Of a stretch of 64,000 bases of DNA, positions 1 through 10,717 are shown one piece after another; the stretch's first letter is position 1; every line of letters begins with the position of its first letter. Made by a program: the position numbers and the translations under genes. Below the pieces are notes generated by a model that made no database searches, was not told where the DNA came from, and saw only the letters and a list, made by a program, of their open reading frames with translations. Origin of the DNA: an uncultured Marinobacter sp. Lineage in GTDB: Bacteria; Pseudomonadota; Gammaproteobacteria; Pseudomonadales; Oleiphilaceae. The stretch is from assembly GCF_947259545.1 (NCBI RefSeq), contig NZ_CAMYMK010000008.1, positions 372,001 through 436,000 on the forward strand, read 5' to 3'.

Positions 1-632
1 GTGAACTGGATGTTGATCGGGTCATCGAACTGCAGCTGGCCCTGTACCTTGTCCAGCTCTTCCTGGCTGACATCGCTGGCAAAGCCCACGAACTGGTCCC
101 AGGTCCACATGCCGTCGTGCTTGTCTTTGTCCAGATTGACCACGGCGCGTAACTCCGGCACTTGCTGGGCCTTGAGTTGGCCCGGGGTGCTGGCCTTCAG
201 TTCCGGGGCCAGCTGGTAGACCATCTTGCGGTAATCGGAGGCCTTGAAGCTGTCCGCCGTGACCAGCACGGAAATACCGGCCAGGTTCAGGGCGTAGTCC
301 AGTTCGTGTACGCCGTAGGCCGGGTTGATGTTCACCAGGATGGCACCGACCTTGGCGGTGGCGAACTGGGTAACGGTCCACTCATAGCGGTTCGGGGACC
401 AGATGCCAACGCGGTCGCCCGGTTTTACGCCGATGGCCATAAAGGCGCGAGCTGCTTCGTTTACTTTTTCGACAAACTCTTTGTAAGTCCAGCGGATGTC
501 CTGGTGCAGGCACACCAGGGCTTCGGTGTCCGGGTATTGCTCGGCGGTACGGTCGAGCATTTCGCCGATGGTCATGCCTAGCAGTGGTGTCTCTGAGGTG
601 CCACTGGTATAGCTTGGAAGAGTCGTGCTCAT
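1..632 (-). CDS. AMP-dependent acyl-CoA ligase, N-terminal part (runs off window)
   Basis: The reading frame is open from an ATG at 632 to the window edge, so the C-terminal two thirds are missing. The visible protein starts MSTTLPSYTSGTSETPLLG and has the N-terminal pattern of the ANL (acyl-CoA synthetase) family: a TIGEMLDRTAEQYPDTEAL helix, then GDRVGIWSPNRYEW and VGAILVNINPAYG. The ATP-binding and hinge motifs lie outside the window. It is the last visible gene of the liu operon, 51 bases after the AhpD-like gene, with an AGGCAGAG stretch ahead of the start. Its position suggests activation of a branched or medium acyl acid, or of acetoacetate, feeding leucine/isovalerate breakdown, but the substrate cannot be told from this part. 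Family certain, role inferred. Confidence 0.85.
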   Translation of the reverse strand, partial: MSTTLPSYTSGTSETPLLGMTIGEMLDRTAEQYPDTEALVCLHQDIRWTYKEFVEKVNEAARAFMAIGVKPGDRVGIWSPNRYEWTVTQFATAKVGAILVNINPAYGVHELDYALNLAGISVLVTADSFKASDYRKMVYQLAPELKASTPGQLKAQQVPELRAVVNLDKDKHDGMWTWDQFVGFASDVSQEELDKVQGQLQFDDPINIQF

Positions 633-683
633 TGTCTCTGCCTCCATTGTTTTTGTAGTCAAGGGCGAGCAGTGTCGAACCTG

Positions 684-1262
684 CTAGCGAGTCTGGCTGT
701 GATACTCCGGGTTTGGCTGCATATCGCTGGCGATGGCCACGCGATTGGACATGTTGTAGAAACCGATCAGGTTGCTCAGGTCCCAGATGGCACGGTCGCT
801 GAGACCGACGTCCCGCAGGGCCTGAATGTGTTCTTCGGTGACGGTGGCCGGTGAACGGGTGAGGTGGGATGCAAAATCCAGCATGGCTCGCTGGCGTTTG
901 TCGAGTCTGGCGCTGCGGTAGTTCATCACCATGTGTTCACCCAACTGGGGATCGCCGCTCAGCAGGCGAACGGCAGCGCCGTGGGCCACCAGGCAGTAGT
1001 AGCACTTGTTCTCGGACGAGACCACCACGGCCACCATTTCCCGCTCCAGCTTGCTCAGCTCGCCTTCGCCCAGCATCAGTTCGTTGTACAGGCGGGTGAA
1101 GCCTTCGAGCTGTTTCAGGTTCTGGCTGTAGGCGGTCAGAACATTGGGGATCATGCCCAGTTTTTCCTGGCAAATCTGGAAGTACTTCTGGGTGTCTTCC
1201 GGCATGTCGCGGATCTCGGGGATCGGCAGGTCCAGGGCCACCACGTTCTTGTTCTGGTTCAT
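684..1262 (-). CDS. AhpD-like / peroxidase-related (carboxymuconolactone decarboxylase fold) protein
   Basis: About 192 residues. The AhpD-fold signature is visible as [14 protein letters not shown], with the CxxC pair (CYYC) and a histidine three residues later that form the redox centre in this family. Members are often called uncharacterised peroxidase-related enzymes. Two starts are possible, at 1268 and 1262. The GGAGGA at 1271-1276 sits only 2 bases from the first but 8 from the second, and the second also forms an ATGA overlap with the HMG-CoA lyase stop, so 1262 is chosen. Translational coupling inside the liu operon suggests a supporting role such as peroxide or electrophile detoxification during acyl-CoA oxidation. 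That role is inferred. Confidence 0.85.
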   Translation of the reverse strand: MNQNKNVVALDLPIPEIRDMPEDTQKYFQICQEKLGMIPNVLTAYSQNLKQLEGFTRLYNELMLGEGELSKLEREMVAVVVSSENKCYYCLVAHGAAVRLLSGDPQLGEHMVMNYRSARLDKRQRAMLDFASHLTRSPATVTEEHIQALRDVGLSDRAIWDLSNLIGFYNMSNRVAIASDMQPNPEYHSQTR

Positions 1263-2167
1263 GCGCATTGTCCTCCAAGTGCCTGACCAACTTTGGAACC
1301 GTTATGGCGCCTGAGCTGGCGGCTGATCCAGTCGCCGGTGGCGACCAGTTTGTCCAGGTCCACGCCGGTTTCGATGCCCAGGCCGTTCAGAAGGTATAGC
1401 ACGTCCTCGGTGGCAACATTGCCGGAAGCGCCCTTGGCGTAGGGGCAGCCGCCAAGGCCGGCGACGGACGCATCAATCACCGCTACGCCTTCTTCCAGTA
1501 CCGCGTAGAGGTTACCCAGGGCCTGACCATAGGTGTCGTGGAAGTGGGCGGCCAGTTTCTCGACTGGCACCTGCGCGGCCACGGCTTCGAGCATGCGCTT
1601 GGCTTTCAGCGGTGTGCCCACGCCGATGGTGTCGCCCAGGGAGATTTCGTAGCAGCCCATATCCGCCAGGGCTTTGGCGACTTTGGCCACCTGTTCGGGC
1701 GCGATGTCGCCTTCGTAGGGGCAGCCCAGCACGGTGGAGACATAGCCCCGCACCGGGATGCCGGCTTTATTGGCAGCCTCCATCACCGGTGCAAAGCGGT
1801 CGAGGCTTTCGGCGATGGAGCAGTTGATGTTTTTCTGGCTGAAGGATTCGGATGCGGCACCAAAGACGGCCACTTCGTCCACCCCCGCTGCCAGGGCATT
1901 CTCGAAGCCCTTGAGGTTGGGGGTGAGTACGGAGTAACGAACGCCCGGTTTGCGGTTGATGCCGGCCATGACCTCGGCGGCATCACCCATTTGCGGCACC
2001 CATTTGGGGGACACGAAACTGGCGGCTTCGATGTGGGTCAGGCCGCAGTCGGCCAGCCGCTCTATCAGTCCGGTTTTGATGGCGGTGTCGATCACCGGGC
2101 CGGGTTCGTTCTGCAGGCCGTCCCGGGGGCTCATTTCAACCAGTCGCACGTTCTTCGGAAAGGCCAT
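1259..2167 (-). CDS. liuE: Hydroxymethylglutaryl-CoA lyase
   Basis: 302 residues, the normal length for bacterial HMG-CoA lyase, a TIM-barrel enzyme that splits HMG-CoA into acetoacetate and acetyl-CoA, the last step of leucine breakdown. Visible residues: catalytic Arg15 in SPRDGLQNE, the metal-binding HFHD at 208-211, and the glycine-rich signature [19 protein letters not shown] with its active-site Cys241. The start codon shares one base with the liuD stop (TGATG), and the stop overlaps the next gene as ATGA, so translation is coupled on both sides. Cytoplasmic. The identity rests on the complete signature and the intact pathway around it. Confidence 0.96.
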   Translation of the reverse strand: MAFPKNVRLVEMSPRDGLQNEPGPVIDTAIKTGLIERLADCGLTHIEAASFVSPKWVPQMGDAAEVMAGINRKPGVRYSVLTPNLKGFENALAAGVDEVAVFGAASESFSQKNINCSIAESLDRFAPVMEAANKAGIPVRGYVSTVLGCPYEGDIAPEQVAKVAKALADMGCYEISLGDTIGVGTPLKAKRMLEAVAAQVPVEKLAAHFHDTYGQALGNLYAVLEEGVAVIDASVAGLGGCPYAKGASGNVATEDVLYLLNGLGIETGVDLDKLVATGDWISRQLRRHNGSKVGQALGGQCA

Positions 2168-4170
2168 CAGCCTGCCTCCTTCTCCGCGTCTGCGGTGACT
2201 TCAATGGCGATCAGTTCGGCACCTTCGGACACCTGGTCGCCCTCGGCGAAGAAGATGTCGGTAACCACGCCATCGGCCGGGGCCTTGATGGCGTGTTCCA
2301 TCTTCATGGCTTCCATGATGACCAGGCTCTGGCCAGCTGTAACCTTCTGGCCCACTTCAGTCTGTACAGCGACGACGGCACCGTTCATAGGCGCTGACAG
2401 GCTGCCTTCGCCGGCCATTTCCTCGAGGCCGTAGGTTTCCCGGTAAAGGGTGCACTGGAAGGTGTCGCCTTCGTAGAACAGCACCAGTTTGTCGTTGTGC
2501 AGGTTGCCATGAATGCTGATGCGATGGCCGTTGATCACTGCCTGCAGGTAGTCGTCGTCCAGCCGGGCGGTGAGGTTGTATACGCTGCCGCCAACGTGCA
2601 TCTGGTAACGGTCGTCCCGTTCCAGCACCTTGAGTTCGTGGATGTCTTCGCCCACCTGCAGCTTCAGCGGCTGGGCGTATTCGGAGTTCATGCGCCAGCT
2701 GTTCTGGCGGCCAAACGGTGACCAGGGATCGGTGCTGACCACTTCCCGGGACTTGCGCTGCTCCAGCACGAAGCCGGCAGCCAGTACCAGGGCCTTGTGG
2801 GTGTCCAGTTTGGACTTCGGGAACAGCAGCTCCCGGTGCTCATCGATAAACCCGGTGGTCAGGTCGGCTTCGCGGAACGGCTGGGCATCGGCCAGTGCGT
2901 GAAGGAAGCGGATATTGGTCTTCACACCGGCAATGCGGTAATGCTCCAGGGCCTGCACCATGCGGTTAATGGCCTGGTCCCGGGTTTCATCCCAGACGAT
3001 CAGCTTGGCGATCATCGGATCGTAGTGGATGCTGATCTCGTCGCCTTCGGTGACGCCCGTGTCCACGCGCACGTGGACGCTTTCGTCAGGGGTGCTCAGG
3101 TAACGCAGGTTGCCGGTGGCGGGCAGGAAGTCCTGATCCGGGTCTTCGGCGTAAATCCGCGCTTCCAGGGCGTGGCCCCGGGTTTTCACCTGGGACTGTT
3201 CCAGCGGCAGGGGCTCGCCCCAGGCCACTTTCAACTGCCACTCCACCAGGTCCTGGCCAGTGACCATTTCGGTGACCGGGTGCTCCACCTGCAGGCGGGT
3301 GTTCATTTCCATGAAGAAGAAGGAGCCGTCCACGTCGTAGAGGAATTCCACGGTGCCGGCGCCCACGTAATTGATGGCCTGGGCCGCTTTCACCGCCGCT
3401 TCGCCCATGGCTTTGCGGGTTTCTTCCGACAGGCCCGGGGCCGGCGCTTCTTCCAGTACTTTCTGGTGGCGGCGCTGCACGGAACAGTCCCGCTCGGCCA
3501 GGTAAACGCCGTGGCCATCCTGATCACAGAACACCTGGATTTCCACGTGGCGCGGCTGGGTCAGGTAGCGCTCGATCAGCATGTCCGGGTTGCCGAAGGC
3601 ATTCTTGGATTCCCGTTTAGCCGCGGCCAGGGCATCGTCAAAGTCCTCCAGTCGTTCAACGACACGCATGCCTTTACCACCGCCGCCGGCGACGGCTTTG
3701 AGCAGCAGCGGGAAGCCGCACTTTTCGGCTTCGGCGCGCAGGGTTTCCGGTGACTGGTCGTCACCGTGGTAACCGGGCACCAGCGGTACACCGGCTTTTT
3801 CCATAATCGCCTTGGCGGCGGATTTGGAGCCCATGGCGGCAATGGCCGAAGAGGGCGGGCCGATGAAAACAATGTCGTTGGCTTCGCAGGCTTCGGCAAA
3901 CTGGGTGTTTTCCGAAAGGAAGCCGTAACCCGGGTGAATGGCCTGGGCACCGCTTTCCTTCGCTATCTCGATGATCTTGTCGGACCGCAGGTAACTTTCG
4001 GAGCTGGGGGCGGGGCCGATGTTGAAGGCTTCGTCGGCCATGGCCACGTGCCGTGCGTCGGCATCGGCGTCGGAATACACGGCGACGACACGAATGCCCA
4101 TGCGGTGGGCGGTCTGTATGATCCGGCAGGCGATTTCGCCCCGGTTGGCGATCAGGATTTTGCTAAACAT
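2167..4170 (-). CDS. liuD: Methylcrotonyl-CoA carboxylase, biotin-carboxylase/biotin-carrier (alpha) subunit
   Basis: 667 residues. Order of domains: biotin carboxylase N-domain ([16 protein letters not shown]), ATP-grasp with the GGGGKGMR loop near 170, biotin carboxylase C-domain ([13 protein letters not shown]), a linker domain, and a C-terminal biotin carrier with EAMKMEH, whose biotinylated lysine is K623. It carboxylates biotin with ATP and bicarbonate and passes CO2 to the LiuB subunit, turning 3-methylcrotonyl-CoA into 3-methylglutaconyl-CoA. It starts in a TAATG overlap with liuC and ends in a TGATG overlap with liuE. The same architecture occurs in propionyl- and geranyl-CoA carboxylases; the neighbouring liuABCE genes decide for methylcrotonyl-CoA. 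Confidence 0.95.
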   Translation of the reverse strand: MFSKILIANRGEIACRIIQTAHRMGIRVVAVYSDADADARHVAMADEAFNIGPAPSSESYLRSDKIIEIAKESGAQAIHPGYGFLSENTQFAEACEANDIVFIGPPSSAIAAMGSKSAAKAIMEKAGVPLVPGYHGDDQSPETLRAEAEKCGFPLLLKAVAGGGGKGMRVVERLEDFDDALAAAKRESKNAFGNPDMLIERYLTQPRHVEIQVFCDQDGHGVYLAERDCSVQRRHQKVLEEAPAPGLSEETRKAMGEAAVKAAQAINYVGAGTVEFLYDVDGSFFFMEMNTRLQVEHPVTEMVTGQDLVEWQLKVAWGEPLPLEQSQVKTRGHALEARIYAEDPDQDFLPATGNLRYLSTPDESVHVRVDTGVTEGDEISIHYDPMIAKLIVWDETRDQAINRMVQALEHYRIAGVKTNIRFLHALADAQPFREADLTTGFIDEHRELLFPKSKLDTHKALVLAAGFVLEQRKSREVVSTDPWSPFGRQNSWRMNSEYAQPLKLQVGEDIHELKVLERDDRYQMHVGGSVYNLTARLDDDYLQAVINGHRISIHGNLHNDKLVLFYEGDTFQCTLYRETYGLEEMAGEGSLSAPMNGAVVAVQTEVGQKVTAGQSLVIMEAMKMEHAIKAPADGVVTDIFFAEGDQVSEGAELIAIEVTADAEKEAG

Positions 4171-4976
4171 TATTTTTCCTCCGGAACCCAGTTGGCCTTG
4201 CGCTTGTTCAGGAAGGCGCTGAGTCCTTCCTGGCCTTCGGCACCTACCCGGATGTCGGCGATGCGTTGTGCGGTGTCTTCAATCACGTCATTGCCGATAT
4301 GCTTGTGGCTGACGGCGAACACCAGATCCTTGGCCGCCTGCATGGCTTCCGGGCCGTTGAGGGCGAGCTGTAGCAGCAGTTCGTCGCAGCGGCGTTCCAT
4401 GGCGGCTACGTCGTCACACACTTCGTGTACCAGGCCGAAGTGCTCCGCTTGTTGGGCAGTGAATATCTCAGCGGTGATGAAATAGCGCCTGGCCTGGCGT
4501 TCGCCTATGGCCCGTACCACGTAGGGGCTGATCACTGCGGGAATCAGGCCGAGTTTCACTTCGCTCAGACAGAAACTTGCTTTCTCCGTTGCGAGAACGA
4601 TATCGCAGCACGCGGCGAGGCCGACGGCGCCGCCAAAAGCCGCACCCTGTACCAGGCCAATCACCGGCTTACCGAGGTGGTTCAGGGTGTCCATCAGCCG
4701 CGCGAGTTCTCGTGAGTCGTCCAGGTTTTCCTGTCGGGTGTTGTCCGCCATGCGGCGCATCCAGCCCAGGTCCGCGCCGGCGGAGAAGTGCTTGCCTTCG
4801 GATCGAAGGATCACGATGTTGGTGTTTTTGTCGGCATTCACTTTTTCCAGCGCGTTGATCAGTTGCTGGATGATAACGTCGTCGAACGCGTTACGTTTGT
4901 CCGGGCGGTTGAGCACCACTTCGGTGACACCCTTGGCGCGTTGGTTGAGCATTACTGCTGATTCCTGATCGGTCAT
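4170..4976 (-). CDS. liuC: Methylglutaconyl-CoA hydratase (crotonase family)
   Basis: About 268 residues of the enoyl-CoA hydratase/isomerase superfamily. Visible: the CoA-binding KRNAFDD near the N terminus, the oxyanion-hole stretch GKHFSAGADLGWM, and GLVQGAAFGGAVGLAACCDIV for the second oxyanion and catalytic helix. It hydrates 3-methylglutaconyl-CoA to HMG-CoA, which LiuE then cleaves. The frame is open up to 4991, but a GGAGGA at 4984-4989 lies 7 bases before the ATG at 4976, so that start (MTDQESAV) is preferred. Its stop overlaps the liuD start. Cytoplasmic; function assigned from family plus operon. Confidence 0.93.
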   Translation of the reverse strand: MTDQESAVMLNQRAKGVTEVVLNRPDKRNAFDDVIIQQLINALEKVNADKNTNIVILRSEGKHFSAGADLGWMRRMADNTRQENLDDSRELARLMDTLNHLGKPVIGLVQGAAFGGAVGLAACCDIVLATEKASFCLSEVKLGLIPAVISPYVVRAIGERQARRYFITAEIFTAQQAEHFGLVHEVCDDVAAMERRCDELLLQLALNGPEAMQAAKDLVFAVSHKHIGNDVIEDTAQRIADIRVGAEGQEGLSAFLNKRKANWVPEEK

Positions 4977-4990
4977 GGCGCTGTCCTCCA

Positions 4991-6598
<1,608 letters not shown>

Positions 6599-6637
6599 AG
6601 GGCTTCTTGTCCGTGCATCGGAGTCCGTGCGTCGGGC

Positions 6638-6737
6638 CTGCGGGCAGAGCGATTCGGGAACCGCTACGAGCACATCCATGTGCGCTTCTCTCAGGCCATC
6701 CTTGGCCTTCGAAATTCCCGAATCGCTCTGCCCGCAG
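6638..6737. repeat. Inverted-repeat element between liuA and liuB
   Basis: Two 23-base arms (6638-6660 and 6715-6737) are perfect reverse complements. The 54-base interior holds two smaller dyads, GCACATCCATGTGC (6670-6683) and GGCCATCCTTGGCC (6694-6707), each centred on a CATCC/GGATG core. This layout of outer arms plus inner CATGGATG-type dyads recurs in modified form at 10585-10686. It looks like a dispersed intergenic repeat of the REP/BIME or small non-autonomous element kind. It sits inside the liu operon, where as RNA it would form a strong stem-loop that could set liuA:liuB transcript ratios. The structure is seen; the effect is inferred. Confidence 0.8.
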
Positions 6738-6778
6738 CCCCTCGTCAAACTTGGGTGCTGTCTTCCGGTCGGTAAAAC

Positions 6779-7945
6779 TTACTTGTTCAGGAACAGTTCC
6801 CGGCCGATCAGCATGCGGCGGATTTCGGACGTGCCGGCGCCGATTTCGTACAGCTTGGCGTCACGCAGCAGGCGGCCTGTCGGATATTCATTGATGTAAC
6901 CGTTGCCGCCGAGCAGCTGGATGGCGTCCAGGGCCAGTTTGGTGGCCATTTCGGCGGAGTAGAGGATGGCGCCGGCGGCGTCTTTGCGGGTGGTTTCGCC
7001 GCGGTCGGCGGACATGGCGACCATGTAGACGTAGGACTTGGCGGTGTTCATCCAGGTGTACATATCCGCCACTTTGCCCTGGACCAGTTCGAATTCGCCG
7101 ATGGCCTGGCCGAACTGTTTGCGTTCGCGGATGTAGGGAACGGTGACGTCCAGCGCTGCCTGCATGATGCCCAGCGGGCCGCCGGAGAGGACGAGGCGTT
7201 CGTAGTCGAGGCCGCTCATGAGAACTTTGGCGCCGTTGCCAACACCGCCCAGGACGTTTTCCTTGGGCACTTTGCAGTCTTCGAACACCAGTTCACAGGT
7301 GTTGGAGCCGCGCATGCCGAGTTTGTCGAGTTTCTGGTGGCGGCTGAAGCCCGGGTAATCGCGTTCAACGATGAAGGCGGTGACGCCCCTGGAGCCGGCC
7401 TGGGTGTCGGTTTTTGCGTAGATGACGTAGGTGTGCGCGTCCGGGCCGTTGGTGATCCACATTTTGTTGCCGTTGAGGACGTAGTGGTCGCCGGCGTCTT
7501 TGGCGCTCAGTTTCATGGAGATGACGTCGGAACCGGCGTTGGGCTCGGACATGGCCAATGCGCCAACGTGTTCACCACTGATCAGTTTCGGCAGGTATTT
7601 CTGCTTCTGTTCTTCGGTGCCGTTGCGATGAATCTGGTTTACACAGAGGTTGGAGTGGGCACCGTAGGAAAGGCCGACGGAAGCAGACGCACGGCTGATT
7701 TCTTCCATGGCGATCACGTGGGCGAGGTAGCCCATGTCTGAGCCGCCGTATTCTTCTTTCACGGTGATACCCAACAGGCCCATATCACCCATTTTGCGCC
7801 ACAGGTCCATGGGGAATTCGTTGTTGCGATCGATTTCCTCGGCGCGGGGCGCGATTTCGGAGGCGGCGAAGCCGTTGATCTGCTCGCGGAGCATGTCGAG
7901 GGTTTCGCCTAGGCCGAAGTTGAACTCTGTGTATTGTGATTTCAT
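6779..7945 (-). CDS. liuA: Isovaleryl-CoA dehydrogenase
   Basis: 388 residues of the acyl-CoA dehydrogenase family, the FAD enzyme that oxidises isovaleryl-CoA to 3-methylcrotonyl-CoA. Visible: the substrate/FAD-loop [18 protein letters not shown], the MWITNGPDA strand, and [17 protein letters not shown]. In isovaleryl-CoA dehydrogenases the catalytic Glu sits on this helix rather than at the usual C-terminal position, which supports this substrate. The C-terminal FAD-contact [13 protein letters not shown] and the [17 protein letters not shown] motif are intact. It begins 27 bases after liuR, so both are on one transcript. Electrons would go to ETF. Confidence 0.96.
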   Translation of the reverse strand: MKSQYTEFNFGLGETLDMLREQINGFAASEIAPRAEEIDRNNEFPMDLWRKMGDMGLLGITVKEEYGGSDMGYLAHVIAMEEISRASASVGLSYGAHSNLCVNQIHRNGTEEQKQKYLPKLISGEHVGALAMSEPNAGSDVISMKLSAKDAGDHYVLNGNKMWITNGPDAHTYVIYAKTDTQAGSRGVTAFIVERDYPGFSRHQKLDKLGMRGSNTCELVFEDCKVPKENVLGGVGNGAKVLMSGLDYERLVLSGGPLGIMQAALDVTVPYIRERKQFGQAIGEFELVQGKVADMYTWMNTAKSYVYMVAMSADRGETTRKDAAGAILYSAEMATKLALDAIQLLGGNGYINEYPTGRLLRDAKLYEIGAGTSEIRRMLIGRELFLNK

Positions 7946-7972
7946 TGTTGGCTACCTTGTTGTTCTCGCAAA

Positions 7973-8422
7973 TTATTTCTGTTCAGCGGATGCTGGCGCC
8001 TCTCTCTCGGCACCTTTCTGTTGCCGCTTGCGCTTCTGTAGGTCTGCAAGTGCTTCCCGGCACCGCGCTTCGGCGGTGTCCATTTCCATTTCCGCCTGGG
8101 CAATGTCGTTCTTCTGCTGTTCCAGCTGGGCGCGTTTGTTGTCCAGAATGGTCAGCATTTTCAGTAACTGCTTTTCGTTGCCGGTGAGGGTTTCATCCCA
8201 CAGGTCGAACAGTTCTTTGGTCTCCGCCAGGGAAAAACCCATACGTTTGCCCCGGAGAATGAGCTTCAGTCGAACTCTGTCTTTCGAACTGAAAATCCTC
8301 GTCTGCCCCCGTCGGGAGGGCTTCAGCAAGCCCTGATCCTCATAGAAGCGGACGCTTCGTGTTGTAACGTCGAACTCCTTGGCGAGTTCGCTGATGCTGT
8401 ACGTGCGTTTTTCTTCTGCCAT
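7973..8422 (-). CDS. liuR: MerR-family regulator of the leucine/isovalerate operon
   Basis: 149 residues. The N-terminal winged helix reads TYSISELAKEFDVTTRSVRFYEDQGLL, the MerR signature. A linker and a long alpha-helical dimerisation coiled coil follow (about 80-135), then a charged KRKRQQKGAEREAP tail. There is no cysteine metal site in the C-terminal part, as expected for the LiuR branch, which senses an acyl-CoA intermediate. It is the first gene of the liu operon and faces a divergent acyl-CoA gene set across a palindrome that fits its operator, so it probably regulates both itself and its neighbour. Family certain; ligand and regulon inferred from the known LiuR group. Confidence 0.92.
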   Translation of the reverse strand: MAEEKRTYSISELAKEFDVTTRSVRFYEDQGLLKPSRRGQTRIFSSKDRVRLKLILRGKRMGFSLAETKELFDLWDETLTGNEKQLLKMLTILDNKRAQLEQQKNDIAQAEMEMDTAEARCREALADLQKRKRQQKGAEREAPASAEQK

Positions 8423-8456
8423 GGCGATTTCCTTTTTAGACTAAGGTTAGATAAAG

Positions 8457-8472
8457 TTTACGTAAACGTAAA
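8457..8472. promoter_or_regulatory. Candidate LiuR operator
   Basis: TTTACGTAAACGTAAA, an almost perfect dyad (TTTACGT-AA-ACGTAAA), lies 35 bases upstream of liuR and 145 bases upstream of the divergent SDR gene. It resembles the known LiuR binding pattern (TTGACGT-N2-ACGTCAA-like). No second copy was noticed in this intergenic region. Divergent placement suggests shared control. Confidence 0.75.
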
Positions 8473-8616
8473 GTAAATTTTGGGTGTAAAAGGGACGATT
8501 TTCAGAATTGAATTTTTTAACAAATTTTGTGGCGGAATATGTCATGGCATGGGAGCCGAGCCTGGAACACACTTTACAACAACCAGATTTGAGTGTCTGA
8601 CAACAAGGAGAACGCT

Positions 8617-9378
8617 ATGGAATTTCAGAATGTACCGGCCATTGTTACCGGTGGTGCATCCGGATTGGGTGAAGGGGCCGCGCGTGCTCTGGCGGCGGCG
8701 GGCTGCAAGGTCGCCATTTTTGACGTGCAGAAAGAGCAGGGTGAGGCCGTGGCCCGCGATATCGGCGGGCTTTTTGTTCACTGCGATGTGACCTCATCGG
8801 AAAGCGCTGAGGCGGCGATGGCGACAGCCCGTGAAGCTCACGGTCTCTGTGGTGTGGCCGTGAACTGCGCCGGTATCGGGCCGGCGGCGAAAATTCTGGG
8901 TCGTGACGGTGTGATGCCTCTGGAGAGTTTCAGCAAGGTTATTCAGGTGAACCTGATCGGAACCTTTAACATCCTGCGTCTGGCGGCAGCGGATATGGCG
9001 CAGCGTGAACCCAACGCGGATGGTGAGCGGGGGGTAATCATTTCCACAGCGTCTGTGGCTGCCTATGAGGGGCAGGTCGGTCAGGCAGCCTACAGTGCGT
9101 CAAAAGGCGGTGTGGTAGCGCTGACTCTACAGGCAGCCCGGGAACTGGCCCGTGAGGGTATCCGGGTGAACACCATTGCACCGGGCCTGTTCATGACGCC
9201 GATGTTGGCTGGCATGCCCCAGGAAGTTCAGGACAGTCTGTCGGCCACCCTGCCGTTTCCCAAGCGCCTCGGCAAACCGGAGGAGTTTGGCATGATGGTG
9301 GATCAGATGGTTCGCAATCCTATCCTCAACGGTGAAGTGGTTCGTCTGGACTGCGCCCTGCGCATGGCGCCGAAGTGA
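8617..9378 (+). CDS. SDR-family 3-hydroxyacyl-CoA dehydrogenase (type II, HSD17B10-like)
   Basis: 253 residues. The Rossmann glycine motif is TGGASGLG (11-18), followed by NCAG at 83-86, catalytic Ser145, Tyr159 and Lys163 (YSASK), and the VNTIAPGLFMTPM segment typical of the HSD10/FabG-like acyl-CoA branch. It would oxidise a 3-hydroxy- or 2-methyl-3-hydroxyacyl-CoA with NAD+. The start at 8617 is set by AAGGAG eight bases upstream. A GTG eight codons earlier has no SD. It heads a plus-strand run of SDR, acyl-CoA dehydrogenase and thiolase that faces liuR, so it likely serves branched-chain acyl-CoA oxidation. The exact substrate is not decidable from sequence. Confidence 0.9.
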   Translation: MEFQNVPAIVTGGASGLGEGAARALAAAGCKVAIFDVQKEQGEAVARDIGGLFVHCDVTSSESAEAAMATAREAHGLCGVAVNCAGIGPAAKILGRDGVMPLESFSKVIQVNLIGTFNILRLAAADMAQREPNADGERGVIISTASVAAYEGQVGQAAYSASKGGVVALTLQAARELAREGIRVNTIAPGLFMTPMLAGMPQEVQDSLSATLPFPKRLGKPEEFGMMVDQMVRNPILNGEVVRLDCALRMAPK

Positions 9379-9400
9379 TTGGGGGAAATGGGAGAACGTT

Positions 9401-10552
9401 ATGACTAGTCCGATTGATAAAGAAGAGCTCGAGATGTTCCGGGAGTCCGTCATCAAGGCCCTGGAAGCCGAGGTGAGACCCCACTACGAAGGCTGGGAAA
9501 AATCCGGGATTGTGCCCCGTGAGCTTTGGAATACCCTGGGAAATGCCGGCATGTTGTGTGTGGATGTGCCGGAAGAGTGCGGCGGTTGCGGCGCGCCATT
9601 CCAGTATTCCGTGGTCGTCGGTGAAGAGCTGGCGCGGCTGGGCTACGGTGCACTGTCCACCAACGTGATGGTGCATTCGGACATTGTCGCCCCCTATCTG
9701 AGCCACATCGGCAATGAGGAACAGAAGCAGCAGTGGCTGCCGAAAATGGTCTCCGGCGAAGCGGTTGGCGCGATAGCCATGACCGAACCCGGCGCCGGCA
9801 GTGATCTGCAGGCGATCCGCACCAGCGCGGTAAAGGACGGGGATGACTACATCCTCAACGGTTCCAAGACCTTTATCACCAACGGCCAGCACGCGGACAT
9901 GGTGATCGTCGCGGCCAAGACCGACCCCAACGCGGGTGCCCGTGGCATCAGCCTGTTCCTGGTAGACACCTCCCTGCCGGGTTACAGCAAGGGACGCAAT
10001 CTCGACAAGATCGGCCAACATTCCGGCGACACCTCGGAACTGTTTTTCTCCGACATGCGCATCCCCGCCTCCGCGTTGCTCGGCGAGGAAGGGCAGGGCT
10101 TTATGTACCTGATGCGGGAACTGCCCCGTGAGCGACTGGTGATTGGTGCTCTCGGTGTAGCCGCTGCCCGCGGTGCCCTCGACCTGACCGTGGCGTATGC
10201 CCAGGAGCGGGAACTGTTCGGCCAGAAACTGGCCCAACTGCAAAACACCCGCTTTGAGATTGCCCGTATGGAAACCGATTACCGGGTGAACCGCGCCTTC
10301 GTGGACCAGTGTATCGATCAGTACGACCGCGGCGAACTGGATGCCCCGACCGCCTCCATGGCCAAGTACAGCGCCACCGAAATGCAGTGCCGGGTGGCGG
10401 ATGGCTGCCTGCAGTTGTTCGGCGGCTACGGTTACACCACGGAATATCCGATTTCCCGGGCGTTTATAGACGCACGAGTGCAGCGGATCTATGGCGGCAC
10501 CTCGGAAGTGATGAAAGAGATCATTGCCCGTTCGGTACTGGGCAAAGCCTGA
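9401..10552 (+). CDS. Acyl-CoA dehydrogenase
   Basis: 383 residues from ATG 9401, which has GGAGAA six bases ahead. In-frame codons further upstream overlap the SDR gene and are rejected. The ACAD motifs are complete: AIAMTEPGAGSDLQAIRTSA, SKTFITNGQHADM, the LPRERLVIGALGVAAA helix and QLFGGYGYTTEYP plus RIYGGTSEVMKEIIARS at the C terminus. It introduces an alpha-beta double bond into an acyl-CoA using FAD. It lacks the isovaleryl-type [12 protein letters not shown] stretch seen in LiuA, so a different chain is likely. It follows the SDR gene by 22 bases. Confidence 0.9.
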   Translation: MTSPIDKEELEMFRESVIKALEAEVRPHYEGWEKSGIVPRELWNTLGNAGMLCVDVPEECGGCGAPFQYSVVVGEELARLGYGALSTNVMVHSDIVAPYLSHIGNEEQKQQWLPKMVSGEAVGAIAMTEPGAGSDLQAIRTSAVKDGDDYILNGSKTFITNGQHADMVIVAAKTDPNAGARGISLFLVDTSLPGYSKGRNLDKIGQHSGDTSELFFSDMRIPASALLGEEGQGFMYLMRELPRERLVIGALGVAAARGALDLTVAYAQERELFGQKLAQLQNTRFEIARMETDYRVNRAFVDQCIDQYDRGELDAPTASMAKYSATEMQCRVADGCLQLFGGYGYTTEYPISRAFIDARVQRIYGGTSEVMKEIIARSVLGKA

Positions 10553-10584
10553 TTTCCGCGGGCCAACTCACAAGATAGAGGGGC

Positions 10585-10686
10585 GAGTGTGGGGACTTCT
10601 TTCAGGGACCGTCCAAAACATGGATGTTTTGGTCGAGCGTACATGGACGTATTCACAGCGTGTCCTTGAAAGACTTCCCCATACTC
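10585..10686. repeat. Imperfect inverted-repeat element before the thiolase gene
   Basis: Arms 10585-10609 and 10662-10686 match at 21 of 25 bases as reverse complements. The inside holds CCAAAACATGGATGTTTTGG (10613-10632), a near-perfect dyad around ATGGAT, and a second GTACATGGACGT segment. The layout parallels the repeat at 6638-6737, so both appear to be members of one dispersed intergenic family. It fills most of the 165-base gap between the dehydrogenase and thiolase genes and could shape their shared transcript. Confidence 0.75.
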
Positions 10687-10717
10687 GGCCCTGCACCGAA
10701 TCCAGAGGACAAATACC

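Noticed and set aside
2797..3753. Plus-strand open frame opposite liuD
   Set aside because: Antisense shadow of the biotin carboxylase gene with no family features.
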